Shown piece by piece: positions 1-7,225 of a stretch of DNA of 64,000 nucleotides. Below the pieces are notes generated by a model that worked only from the letters and a program-made list of their open reading frames with translations, did not search any database and had not been told where the DNA came from. The DNA lies in assembly GCA_017548275.1 (NCBI GenBank), contig JAFZAH010000035.1:1-64000 (forward strand). The letters are read 5' to 3'. Source of the DNA: Prevotella sp. (GTDB lineage Bacteria; Bacteroidota; Bacteroidia; Bacteroidales; Bacteroidaceae). Made by a program: the position numbers and the translations under genes. Position 1 is the first letter of the stretch. Each line of letters opens with the position of its first letter.

Positions 1-100
1 CTTCGGCTGTATCTCCGTCGTCCTGTTTTTTGTGTTTGTTTTTCCGGAAAATCCGGAGACGTCAGTGTTTTGTCTTGTTGCCGCCTGTCAACCCTTATAT

Positions 101-211
101 CAGGTGTTTATTGCGGCGGGGTCCCACCTCTTCCCATCCCGAACAGAGAAGTTAAGCCCGCCTGCGCCGATGGTACTGCAATGCAATGCGGGAGAGTAGG
201 AGGCCGCCTTT
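101..211 (+). rRNA. rrf: 5S ribosomal RNA
   Basis: The segment carries the conserved 5S core, including CCCATCCCGAACAGAGAAG and the GATGGTACTGCAATGC arm, with a terminal stem between GGCGG near 114 and CCGCC near 204. It is the last gene of an rRNA operon whose 16S and 23S lie outside the window. Bases 1-100 look like the 23S-5S spacer; I recognise no 23S sequence in them. Ends are judged by eye to within a few bases. Confidence 0.95.
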
Positions 212-224
212 TTTACATGACACG

Positions 225-263
225 CCAGCCGTCAGGGATGATTCCCCGGCGGCTGGTTTTTTT
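225..263 (+). terminator. Rho-independent terminator of the rRNA operon
   Basis: CCAGCCG (225-231) pairs with CGGCTGG (250-256) and is followed directly by seven T residues. It lies about 14 bases past the 5S gene, so it most likely ends the rRNA transcript. Confidence 0.85.
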
Positions 264-830
264 GTGCCCGTTCCGTTCCCTACCGGAGAGAGGATGAGGG
301 GCAGGGAGCAAGGGGCAAGAGATTACTCCACTAATTACGCTCTCCCCCCCGAAAGGTTGCCTTCCCCTGACAAACGTGGGAGCATGAAGTGGGTTGATGG
401 AGAAGAGGCTCCTCAATTTGCTGACGATTGTCTTAACTCCTTAACTCCTATACTCCTACACTCCAAAGTAATGTCTTTACCTTCCTCCACTGCTTTAACC
501 ACATCGCTTTAACATTTCTTTTCTTAAATTTAATTTTTCTTTACATTTACATTTATAACAATTTTGGATGTTTACAAATGTAAAATACTGATTTCCAATA
601 TGATATAAATCAATTTTTATCTTAAAAATGCTCAACGGAGAGCCGAAAACCGTGGCTGGATGTTTTTTTTTTCGTACCTTTGCACCGAGTTAATTAAATA
701 ATGATCATGTTCTGCTCATTTTTGTAGTCATGATTGAAGTTGAATCAAGAGTCTGACGGGTCTCATCTTATTTCTGACCCGACCCCTGGGATGAACAGCC
801 ATTCCGCAGGCTCTACAAATTAAACTAACA
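264..830. other. Intergenic region with repeat debris and a long leader
   Basis: No convincing gene. Bases 293-330 contain an R3-type repeat (GCAGGGAGCAAGGGGCAAGAG). Bases 430-490 hold R8-like CTTAACTCC repeats and a GTAATGTCTTTACCTTCC motif seen in other gaps. An A/T-rich stretch at 515-640 includes an imperfect inverted repeat (TTTACATTTACA / TGTTTACAAATGTAAA). The last about 145 bases are the leader of the following gene. Confidence 0.6.
675..682 (+). promoter_or_regulatory. Bacteroidetes -7 promoter element
   Basis: TACCTTTG matches the TAnnTTTG -7 consensus, with a T-rich stretch just upstream. No clean TTTG element lies 19-21 bases before it, so the match is partial. It would give the next gene a leader of about 145 bases, long for this genome; the leader contains a GACGGG/CCCG mini-stem around 756-784. 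Confidence 0.5.
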
Positions 831-1256
831 ATGAAGAAATTTGTGAAAATTGTATTGTTAAGCGTAATGATGCTGATGTCTATGCCTGTGCTCGCTACAG
901 GTGAAGGTGAAAATTCCGATTATGACTGGTCGCCAGTTATTGACGCCATTATCCAGGTTGAAAGTAAAGGTAACCCCAATGCCCGCTGCGGTATTTATTG
1001 CGGTGTGCTGCAGATTTCGCCCGTGCTCGTTCAGGAGTGCAACAATATCCTGAAGCGCCGCGGCAGCAGCAAGAGATATTCACTCAACGACCGCTTCAAT
1101 GTGCAAAAGTCAAAAGAGATGTTCGTAGTCATCCAGTCGTACTACAATCCCAAGCACAATGTAGAGCGTGCCATCCGTATGTGGCAGGGTGGATGCAACT
1201 ATAACGTACGCTCCACACAGCGCTATTACGAGAAAGTAATGAGCTATATGAAGTAA
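831..1256 (+). CDS. Secreted lysozyme-like / lytic transglycosylase-like protein
   Basis: 141 residues. Residues 1-22 form a signal peptide (KK, hydrophobic core, ALA-like cleavage region), so the protein is exported. The rest resembles a small lysozyme/SLT fold: a candidate catalytic Glu in IIQVESKGNPNA (about residue 43), a GVLQISP motif like the G-x-x-Q-I/S signature of transglycosylases, and a late MWQGG motif resembling the A-Y-N-A-G region. These would act on peptidoglycan glycan strands in the periplasm. It is shorter than typical Slt domains, and enzymatic activity is inferred. It is a single-gene unit, with its own terminator at 1279-1314. Confidence 0.7.
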   Translation: MKKFVKIVLLSVMMLMSMPVLATGEGENSDYDWSPVIDAIIQVESKGNPNARCGIYCGVLQISPVLVQECNNILKRRGSSKRYSLNDRFNVQKSKEMFVVIQSYYNPKHNVERAIRMWQGGCNYNVRSTQRYYEKVMSYMK

Positions 1257-1278
1257 ATAAATGTTAATTCATATTTGT

Positions 1279-1314
1279 AATCCGAATCGGAGTTTTTTCC
1301 GGTTCGGATTTTTT
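1279..1314 (+). terminator. Rho-independent terminator
   Basis: AATCCGAATCGG (1279-1290) pairs with CCGGTTCGGATT (1299-1310), apart from one wobble, and is followed by a T run. It sits 22 bases after the lysozyme-like gene. Confidence 0.85.
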
Positions 1315-1378
1315 CTGCTCATTAAAAAATGTAAAATAATCCTTTTTTCTGCCAACGGATGAAAAAAACTATTAATTG

Positions 1379-1411
1379 TTTGGCGTTTTCATCATTTTTA
1401 CCCTATCTTTG
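1379..1411 (+). promoter_or_regulatory. Promoter of lemA-M48 operon
   Basis: TTTG (1379-1382), 21 bases, then TATCTTTG (1404-1411), a full Bacteroidetes-type promoter. The transcript would start about 1417, 36 bases before the lemA start codon. Confidence 0.8.
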
Positions 1412-1452
1412 TAGAAAAATCTAACCTATTATTCATTAAAGTATTTTTGATT

Positions 1453-2013
1453 ATGGTATTAATTATCGTTATTGTTATTGTTGTGTTGCTTGCCTTGGTT
1501 TTTATCAGCATTTACAACAAACTGGTGAGACTCCGCAACAACCGTGAGAATGCGTTCGCTAATGTCGATGTGCAGTTGAAACAGCGCTATGATTTGATAC
1601 CGCAGTTGGTGGCTACCGTGAAAGGATACGCCGCACATGAGAAGGAAGTGCTCACAAGAGTGACCGAGGCCCGCGCCGCAGCCATGAGCGCACAGACCGT
1701 CAACGAGAAGGTGGCAGCCGAAAACCAGTTGTCGAGCGCACTCGCAGGGTTGAAGGTGTCGTTAGAGGCTTATCCCGACCTCAAGGCCAACCAGAACTTC
1801 CTCCAGTTGCAGAATGAGATGTCTGACATTGAGAACAAACTGGCCGCTTCACGCCGTTTCTTTAATTCAGCCACGAAAGAACTCAACACAGCCGTGGAGT
1901 CCTTCCCCGCCAACATTATCGCCGGCATGTTCGGTTTCACACGCCAGCCGATGTTCGAGATACCGAAGGAGGAGCGTCAGCAGTACGACCAGGCCCCCAA
2001 AGTAGAGTTCTAA
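1453..2013 (+). CDS. lemA: LemA family protein
   Basis: 186 residues from the ATG at 1453; an in-frame TTG two codons upstream is less likely. Residues 1-20 are one hydrophobic membrane anchor with a short outside segment. The rest is the helical LemA domain, with the conserved N-x-R-x-x-A-F-A-N-V-D-V-Q-L-K-x-R-Y-D-L-I-P motif near residues 28-50 and a C-terminal FPANIIAGMFGF segment. The biochemical role of LemA is unknown. It is followed after 23 bases by an M48 membrane protease, a common pairing in bacteria that suggests a shared role in membrane protein quality control. Confidence 0.92.
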   Translation: MVLIIVIVIVVLLALVFISIYNKLVRLRNNRENAFANVDVQLKQRYDLIPQLVATVKGYAAHEKEVLTRVTEARAAAMSAQTVNEKVAAENQLSSALAGLKVSLEAYPDLKANQNFLQLQNEMSDIENKLAASRRFFNSATKELNTAVESFPANIIAGMFGFTRQPMFEIPKEERQQYDQAPKVEF

Positions 2014-2036
2014 TCCGATAACTATTTCCGGGTCAC

Positions 2037-3041
2037 ATGAAATATGTAGGAATGCAAAGTCAGATCAGCAAGAACAATGCGCTCAGCGTGTTGCTCTTGC
2101 TGCTGTTCCCCGTGATTATTCTCGGGACCATTTATGTGTTCCTCGCCGTTCTCACCATGCTCGGGGGCAGTTATCACGACAGTTACGGCAATGTGCACAG
2201 TGGCGTTGACTGGGAGGCGGCCAACGAGATGTTTCTCCAAACCGTCCCCTGGGTCATAGGCATTGTCGGGCTGTGGTTCGTCATCGCATATTTCTACAAC
2301 ACGGCGATGATTAAGCATGCCACGGGAGCCCGTCCCCTCGAGCGACGCGAGAACCCCCGCGTATATAATATTGTGGAGAACCTGACCATCGCCTGCGGCA
2401 TGGACATGCCACAAATCAATATCATCGACGACCCGCAGTTGAATGCCTTCGCCAGCGGTATCGACAAAAAGAGTTATACCGTCACGCTCACCACGGGCAT
2501 CATCAACATGCTCGACGACAACGAACTGGCAGGTGTCGTAGGTCATGAACTGACCCATATACGCAACAAAGACACGCGGCTGCTCATCACCAGCATCATC
2601 TTCGTGGGCATACTCTCTACCATCATGACCGTAGCCGTGCGGCTCATGGTGCGCACTTTCCTTTGGGGCGGTTCCAGTTCGCGCAGCCGCGACGGGAAGA
2701 ACAACGGAGCCTCGATGGTCATCATCCTGCTGGTGGCGGTCATCTGCAGTGCCATCGCCTATTTCTTCACCATGCTCACCCGGTTCGCCATCTCGCGCAA
2801 ACGCGAATACATGGCCGATGCCGGAGGCGCCGAACTGTGCGGCAATCCCTGGGCGTTGGCGTCTGCCTTGCGCAAAATCTCCAACAATCCCGGTTTGAGC
2901 GACACTGGCCGTGAGGATGTGGCGCAGTTGTTTATCATACACCCCAAACTCACGAAACAGGGATTCATGAGTTTCTTCAACTCACTCTTCAGCACCCATC
3001 CCGACCCCGCCAAGCGCATCGCCATCCTCGAGCAGTTCTGA
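2037..3041 (+). CDS. M48 family membrane zinc metalloprotease (HtpX-like)
   Basis: 334 residues. Two N-terminal membrane helices (about 18-42 and 73-90), then the zinc-binding HELTH motif near residue 169 (VVGHELTHIRNKD), two further membrane helices (about 182-205 and 228-250), and a downstream EYMADAGGAEL segment providing the third zinc ligand Glu. This is the HtpX architecture: an inner-membrane endoprotease that cleaves damaged membrane proteins. ATG 2037 is used; ATG 2052 is possible. Cotranscribed with lemA. No strong terminator follows; the next gene converges from the other side. Confidence 0.9.
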   Translation: MKYVGMQSQISKNNALSVLLLLLFPVIILGTIYVFLAVLTMLGGSYHDSYGNVHSGVDWEAANEMFLQTVPWVIGIVGLWFVIAYFYNTAMIKHATGARPLERRENPRVYNIVENLTIACGMDMPQINIIDDPQLNAFASGIDKKSYTVTLTTGIINMLDDNELAGVVGHELTHIRNKDTRLLITSIIFVGILSTIMTVAVRLMVRTFLWGGSSSRSRDGKNNGASMVIILLVAVICSAIAYFFTMLTRFAISRKREYMADAGGAELCGNPWALASALRKISNNPGLSDTGREDVAQLFIIHPKLTKQGFMSFFNSLFSTHPDPAKRIAILEQF

Positions 3042-3043
3042 CT

Positions 3044-3250
3044 ACTATTTTATAGACTACGAATTTAGCGAATTATACGGATAGGCGTACTAATGTCTGA
3101 ACCCCTGAACTCCTAAAGAAAGACTACGAATTTCTCGAATTTTTCGAATTCAAATAATGATAACGGATGTCGCTAATTTCACGAATTAGGATGAGGGACA
3201 AGGGAGAGCACTAAACCCTCTACCCTAAACCCTCAACCTATTTAGGACAG
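3044..3250 (-). repeat. R4 composite dispersed repeat, copy 1
   Basis: Read on the minus strand this stretch aligns with 42914-43110 over its whole length: AGGGTTTAG motifs, CATCCTAATTCGTGA, ATCCGTTATC, TTATTTGAATTCGAA, AATTCGTAGTCTTT, TTTAGGAGTTCAG, GTTCAGAC and CGCC-ATCCG follow in the same order. It has no coding potential and sits between convergent genes. It may be a non-autonomous mobile element or a decayed composite of shorter repeats. Confidence 0.75.
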
Positions 3251-3254
3251 GTTA

Positions 3255-3860
3255 TTAGAATTTGTATTTCACACCGGCGAGGATGATGCCCTGTTCGCCG
3301 ATACCCACCTCGCAGAATCCTCTGAAGTTCTTGCTGCCAGCCTCGATGCCGAGGAGCGAAGCCTGCCACATGAAGAAGAGGTCGCTGTTGGTTTCCGACT
3401 TGTTGGTTTGCGTATCAGTCTGTTTGTCTGAAAGCATCATGACACCGGCACCGAGTTTGGAATAGAGGGCGAAGTTGTCCTTGTGCACCCAGTCGTATTT
3501 CACTGCCGGCATGACTGTGAAGTAGTTGCGGGTGCGATCACCGACTTTTCCACCGCCACGCTCGACCACGTCTTCTCCAAAATGTGCGAAAGCCAATATA
3601 CCACCTACTGCGAGTCGCGGATTGTTAAGATGATAGAAATACTCAACGCCGATAGTACCGATCTGGACATCACCTTCCGAATCACATCCAGAAGCAGAGT
3701 CGAAAATTGCATTTGACAACTTCGGGCCGAACACGTCGATAATCGCGGAGGCTCCCAGTCCGTAACTGACGCCGATCTCGTGCTTGGGTTCATCACTCTG
3801 TGCGTTAACACTCACTGCCGCCATCAAGGCGACTGCGACCATTGCAAAAAACTTTTTCAT
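3255..3860 (-). CDS. Outer-membrane beta-barrel protein, copy A
   Basis: 201 residues with a signal peptide (MKKFFAMVAVALMAAVSVNA, cut before QSDEP) and alternating hydrophobic/polar strands ending in GIILAGVKYKF, the terminal aromatic typical of outer-membrane barrels. It resembles small Bacteroidales barrel porin-like proteins (OmpW/OMP_b-brl size class); function unknown. A nearly identical gene lies inverted at 20084-20686. The two differ mainly at about residues 95-107 (ERGGGKVGDR against YKKDKVGER), which looks like a surface loop, plus F5/L5 and F/Y at 93. Gene, leader and upstream region are all part of inverted repeat arm A. Confidence 0.85.
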   Translation of the reverse strand: MKKFFAMVAVALMAAVSVNAQSDEPKHEIGVSYGLGASAIIDVFGPKLSNAIFDSASGCDSEGDVQIGTIGVEYFYHLNNPRLAVGGILAFAHFGEDVVERGGGKVGDRTRNYFTVMPAVKYDWVHKDNFALYSKLGAGVMMLSDKQTDTQTNKSETNSDLFFMWQASLLGIEAGSKNFRGFCEVGIGEQGIILAGVKYKF

Positions 3861-3913
3861 TGTTGTACTTTTTTTATTTTGTTATTTTTGTTGTTTTGTT
3901 CTTGATTTCGATG

Positions 3914-3921
3914 CAAAAGTA
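3914..3921 (-). promoter_or_regulatory. -7 promoter element of OMP copy A
   Basis: On the minus strand TACTTTTG fits TAnnTTTG and leaves a leader of about 48 bases before the ATG at 3860. The same element occurs in arm B at 20023-20030. No clear TTTG lies at the usual upstream distance. Confidence 0.55.
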
Positions 3922-4209
3922 ATCGGGTTTTCGATATCACTCATCATTTTCATGCCATTTTTCGATAAAATAGATGCGACAACACCATGTATTAACGACA
4001 TAAGGAGAGAGGGGCGGCGAAATGTGTCGTATACGTGGAACATTGAACGTTGAACGTTGAAGGTTGAACGTTGGAGTTACATACCCCGCCCCTGCCCCGC
4101 CCCTTAGAGTGGTGGGGAGTGGGCTGACGCCCTTGAGATAGTTTGATGTTATTTGCCGGACACCAATAAAAAAGTTTAGGGGTCGCATGTGAGAGTCCCC
4201 AAAACGAAT

Positions 4210-4232
4210 GAAGCCCGACAGATGTCGGGCTT
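4210..4232 (-). terminator. Hairpin downstream of tRNA-Met
   Basis: AAGCCCGACA (4211-4220) and TGTCGGGCTT (4223-4232) form a near-perfect hairpin. On the minus strand a partly T-rich stretch follows (CATTCGTTTTGGGG). It lies about 76 bases past the tRNA 3' end and probably terminates its transcript. Confidence 0.6.
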
Positions 4233-4237
4233 CTATA

Positions 4238-4256
4238 GTTGCGGAGGCAGGACTCG
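4238..4256. repeat. 19-bp duplicate of the tRNA-Met 3' end
   Basis: GTTGCGGAGGCAGGACTCG occurs here and again at 4307-4325, where it is the last 18 bases of the tRNA plus one flanking base. The copies are direct and 69 bases apart. Integrases that target tRNA 3' ends leave such duplications, so this may be an attachment-site scar; no integrase is present and the interval is too short to be an element. Confidence 0.6.
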
Positions 4257-4307
4257 TTCTTCATCGAGCAACAGTCGGCAGTCGCGCAGCGGGGCCGACA
4301 ATGTTTG

Positions 4308-4380
4308 TTGCGGAGGCAGGACTCGAACATGCGACCTCCAGGTTATGAGCCTGGCGAGCTACCAACTGCTCCACTCCGCG
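4308..4380 (-). tRNA. tRNA-Met (CAT), initiator type
   Basis: 73 bases folding as a full cloverleaf with anticodon CAT in loop CTCATAA. The acceptor stem pairs GCGGAG with CTCCGC, leaving C1 opposite A72 unpaired, and the D-stem has A11-U24; both are initiator hallmarks. CCA is not encoded. Two oddities: the anticodon stem reads CCAGG/CCTGG, so the usual three G-C pairs are reduced to AGG/CCT, and the T-stem GCATG/CCTGC has a U-C mismatch. A strong promoter precedes it. Confidence 0.93.
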
Positions 4381-4411
4381 ATATTCAAACCTCTTTTCGA
4401 GTTTTTCGGTG

Positions 4412-4442
4412 CAAAGGTACTGCTTTTTTGCTATTTTTCCAA
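4412..4442 (-). promoter_or_regulatory. Promoter of tRNA-Met
   Basis: Minus strand: TTGG near 4439-4442, 19 bases, then TACCTTTG (4419 down to 4412). Transcription would start near 4405, 25 bases upstream of the mature tRNA. Confidence 0.75.
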
Positions 4443-4530
4443 ATCTTTTTCGAAAAACTTTTAATTCTGGCCCCAAATCCCCCTTTTAATTGATTTAAAA
4501 TAACGTGAGTTCGACGAATTCATTCGTTTT

Positions 4531-4633
4531 TTAGTGCCACTTCGTGTCAGAAATTCTGCAAATCAGTTCAAATCAAACAACAAAAGACTTGGTTGATTTG
4601 TGAGAATAGATTTCTGCCACGGAGTGGCACTAA
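4531..4633. repeat. Long imperfect inverted repeat
   Basis: TTAGTGCCACTTCGTG (4531-4546) is mirrored by CACGGAGTGGCACTAA (4618-4633), and pairing continues inward through CAGAAAT/ATTTCTG and AAATCA/TGATTT. The whole can fold into a stem of about 35-40 bp with bulges. It is unrelated to the R1-R9 families and lies in the gap between divergent tRNA and lipoprotein genes. Confidence 0.6.
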
Positions 4634-4717
4634 CCATTACCTCCCGTTGGTCGTCACTCAATTCCCACCCTTTCGACACGAAACCCCTGGGGTGTCGTGT
4701 GAGATGCCAAATAAAAC

Positions 4718-4748
4718 TTGCAAACATCGCCCAATTGCTTTATCTTTG
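4718..4748 (+). promoter_or_regulatory. Promoter of the lipoprotein gene
   Basis: TTG (4718-4720), 20 bases, TATCTTTG (4741-4748). The predicted leader is about 30 bases to the ATG at 4785. Confidence 0.8.
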
Positions 4749-4784
4749 CAACATCAAACAACTAACCGATAATCATTCACTGTT

Positions 4785-6437
4785 ATGAAACGACAAAAAG
4801 ACTTTGGCCTGCTGTTTTTGGCAAGCATCATGATGGCACTCGTAGTCACGGGTTGTGGTGAGCAAAAAAGGACGTACTATACTGATTCGAAAATGTTGGT
4901 GGTAGAACGACAGTATGTCAAACTGGATGGCACCAGCACTTTTGAAAACGCAGAATTCGTCGCCGATGTGCCTGTCAAAGGACCGCAACCTTTGCTCGAC
5001 TCCCTGATAGTGTTTTTTAACGAAGCACTTTACAGTATGTTCGAAGTCGGTGACGGAGAAGATTTCAATTTCAAATTATATTCCGCCGAAAAAGTCTATT
5101 CTGACGATTTGCCAAATTTGTTGGCATCATACACTGACAAATACCGCAAGCATATAAAAGAGAATCTGGATTGGTTTGTCACCAATAATATTTTCCTGAT
5201 GGCTCAAACGGAGTCGTTCGTGACCTATGGCGTAGAATGTTATCACGGGTCGGCCAGTACGGGTTCTGAATTCTTATGTTATACGTTCGATAAGAAAGAC
5301 GGGCATCGCGTCAGGAATCTCATCACATGGGATGATGTTAAGCGCTTGATTAGTGACCATCCAAAAGTTGCCCATCCTTTTTATGAATGGGACCTTGAAT
5401 CCAAACCCGAATTCATGGATGACCGTTATGACGCGGGTATGCTCCACGACGGTATTCTGCTGGTTAACGAAGATGTGGCAAACCATTATCAGTTGGCAAA
5501 GATTGCATACGAGGATGTGCTTCCCTATCTGTCGGTAGAAGGGCAAAGTCTTGTTAAGAACATGGGCAAGTCCAGTGAATGGGAGGAGTGTTTCTTGGGT
5601 GAAAGGCTTGCAACCCTCAACACCGATGACAAAAGAGTCATCGCGTTGACAGTAAGGCCGGCAGAGCACGACTGGGCAGATGAGGGTAATTTTGACGTAT
5701 TATTGCCGGAAGAGGATTCATCGGAAGACAAGGGATACAGCCTGACATCCAATCTCTGTTATAACGGCGACGATTTGCTTGCTTTTTATGTGGAAGACGG
5801 TGATTTCGTTCCCGCAAACGTACTTGACGGCGATTCTGTCATAACAGGAAATTGGGATGACTATAACACGACCAATCCCAAGAAAAGAGTTTTTGATTTC
5901 GACGCTGCCGGCAACAAACTGTATGTCCCGTCTGCGGAAAATGTGGCGATGGGGCATCATGAGTGTAACGACAGATACATGGTTTATCGTTATGACAAAT
6001 CCGGTAAGTTCGTTTATGAGAGTGAGGACGGCGGCTATTGGCTTTACCCGGGTTTAAGGCAGTTTGGAAGGTTGCATTATGCGCTGAAAACCAAAGAATA
6101 TCTCATCCGGATAGATGAGATGAGAATCTATGACGACCGTTACGACGATCAATATGAGAAATCAAAAACAGACACCCTCCGCTATCGCTATGCGGCATGG
6201 AAAAACAAAGACAACATGCTTGACAAACCTGATTTGGTGATCAATGAAGGGTATATGAGTGATAAAGGATATGTTTTTTCAAACGACGGATACAAATATG
6301 TCATTCAATTAATCGACGAAAGTGGTTCTTCTGAAGGTTGGTTGTTTGTATATAAAGGTGACAAACTCGTCTTAAAACAATGCCTGCGCGATTTTGATTT
6401 CAAAAGTACATTGTCATTTGATTGGGATTGTGATTGA
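4785..6437 (+). CDS. Putative lipoprotein, DUF3298/RsiV-like N-terminal half
   Basis: 550 residues. A lipoprotein signal with lipobox VVTGC puts the lipidated Cys at residue 24, so the protein is membrane-anchored outside the cytoplasm. The first about 270 residues resemble DUF3298-type proteins (long polar N-domain, then SFVTYGVECYHGSASTGSEFLCYTFDKKDGHRV-like strand and a late ILLVNEDVANHY region). I do not recognise the C-terminal half. The gene is visibly richer in A+T than its neighbours (Phe TTT, Leu TTG, Asp GAT preferred), which could mean recent acquisition. Monocistronic, with its own promoter; the following TetR gene has another. Function unknown. Confidence 0.7.
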   Translation: MKRQKDFGLLFLASIMMALVVTGCGEQKRTYYTDSKMLVVERQYVKLDGTSTFENAEFVADVPVKGPQPLLDSLIVFFNEALYSMFEVGDGEDFNFKLYSAEKVYSDDLPNLLASYTDKYRKHIKENLDWFVTNNIFLMAQTESFVTYGVECYHGSASTGSEFLCYTFDKKDGHRVRNLITWDDVKRLISDHPKVAHPFYEWDLESKPEFMDDRYDAGMLHDGILLVNEDVANHYQLAKIAYEDVLPYLSVEGQSLVKNMGKSSEWEECFLGERLATLNTDDKRVIALTVRPAEHDWADEGNFDVLLPEEDSSEDKGYSLTSNLCYNGDDLLAFYVEDGDFVPANVLDGDSVITGNWDDYNTTNPKKRVFDFDAAGNKLYVPSAENVAMGHHECNDRYMVYRYDKSGKFVYESEDGGYWLYPGLRQFGRLHYALKTKEYLIRIDEMRIYDDRYDDQYEKSKTDTLRYRYAAWKNKDNMLDKPDLVINEGYMSDKGYVFSNDGYKYVIQLIDESGSSEGWLFVYKGDKLVLKQCLRDFDFKSTLSFDWDCD

Positions 6438-6500
6438 AACGAGGAATTGTTCGAAATGTCACATTATTTGTTGCTTTTTTCTTGTTTTTTTGTTAAATCA

Positions 6501-6532
6501 TTTGCATACTTCAAATAAATGCTATATTTTTG
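6501..6532 (+). promoter_or_regulatory. Promoter of tetR-type regulator
   Basis: TTTG (6501-6504), 20 bases, TATTTTTG (6525-6532). Transcription would start near 6539. This excludes the in-frame ATG at 6519 and supports the start at 6573. Confidence 0.8.
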
Positions 6533-6572
6533 CACACGTTATTATGATGTGCAAAAATTTGGAGGAGTTATC

Positions 6573-7169
6573 ATGTCTATATCAAAAACAAGACAAAAAT
6601 TTGTGGATGTGGCCCGGCAACTCTTTGCCAAAAACGGCATAGAGAAGACATCGATGTATGATATCGCGGTGATGTCGGGCAAAGGCCGCCGCACGCTTTA
6701 TACGTATTTCAAGGATAAGGATGAGGTTTATTCCGCAGTGATTGAGTCAGAACTGGAGCGGTTGTCTGACAAGTTAGATGAGGTTGCTGCCAAGAAAATC
6801 AGCCCCCAAGACAAAATCATCGAGTTAATTTACACTCATCTGAGCATGATCAAAGAGACCGTGTTCAGAAATGGTAACCTGCGCGCTGAGTTTTTCCGCA
6901 ACATCTGGATGGTGGAGCGGGTGCGTAAGCATTTCGACGAGGAGGAGATAGAACTCTTCCGCAAGGTGTATGCCGACGGTAAAGCCGAGGGCGAGTTCGA
7001 CATCGACGATGTCAATCTCGTGGCCGACATCACCCACTATTGTATCAAGGGATTGGAGGTGCCTTATATCTATGGCCGTCTGGGTCACGGACTGACCGAG
7101 GAGACCAGCCGTCCGTTGGTGGCCAAAGTGGTCTATGGCGCCCTGGGAAAGAGGTATGTGAGCAAGTAA
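6573..7169 (+). CDS. TetR/AcrR family transcriptional regulator
   Basis: 198 residues. Residues 5-50 form the TetR helix-turn-helix (TRQKFVDVARQLFAKNG, then TSMYDIAVMSGKGRRTLYTYF), followed by an all-helical ligand/dimer domain. The start at 6573 is chosen because a GGAGGAG Shine-Dalgarno lies six bases before it, rare here, and because the promoter ends downstream of the earlier ATG. It sits 56 bases before fabG and may regulate that gene or itself in response to an acyl compound; ligand and targets are inference. Confidence 0.92.
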   Translation: MSISKTRQKFVDVARQLFAKNGIEKTSMYDIAVMSGKGRRTLYTYFKDKDEVYSAVIESELERLSDKLDEVAAKKISPQDKIIELIYTHLSMIKETVFRNGNLRAEFFRNIWMVERVRKHFDEEEIELFRKVYADGKAEGEFDIDDVNLVADITHYCIKGLEVPYIYGRLGHGLTEETSRPLVAKVVYGALGKRYVSK

Positions 7170-7225
7170 CTGAGATTGAGACATTGTAAAAAGACAATTA
7201 TTATCCATAAAATCAATAATTAACA

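Larger units (their letters stand above)
3252..4150. repeat. Inverted repeat arm A (OMP gene plus upstream region)
   Basis: This segment, read in reverse complement, matches 19731-20689. Identity starts at AACATCAAAC and stops abruptly at the stop codon (TAA here, TGA in arm B). It includes the barrel gene, its promoter, an R1 tandem array and the GGGCGGGGCAGGGGCGGGG block. The R1 array is about 38 bp here (4035-4072) but about 102 bp in arm B. The arms face each other across 15.6 kb and could recombine to invert it. Confidence 0.88.

Noticed and set aside
1-100. Remaining 23S rRNA
   Set aside because: I see no recognisable 23S 3' end; the segment fits a spacer.
4150-4390. Integrated element at tRNA-Met
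   Set aside because: The duplication spans only 69 bases and there is no integrase or cargo; at most an attachment scar.
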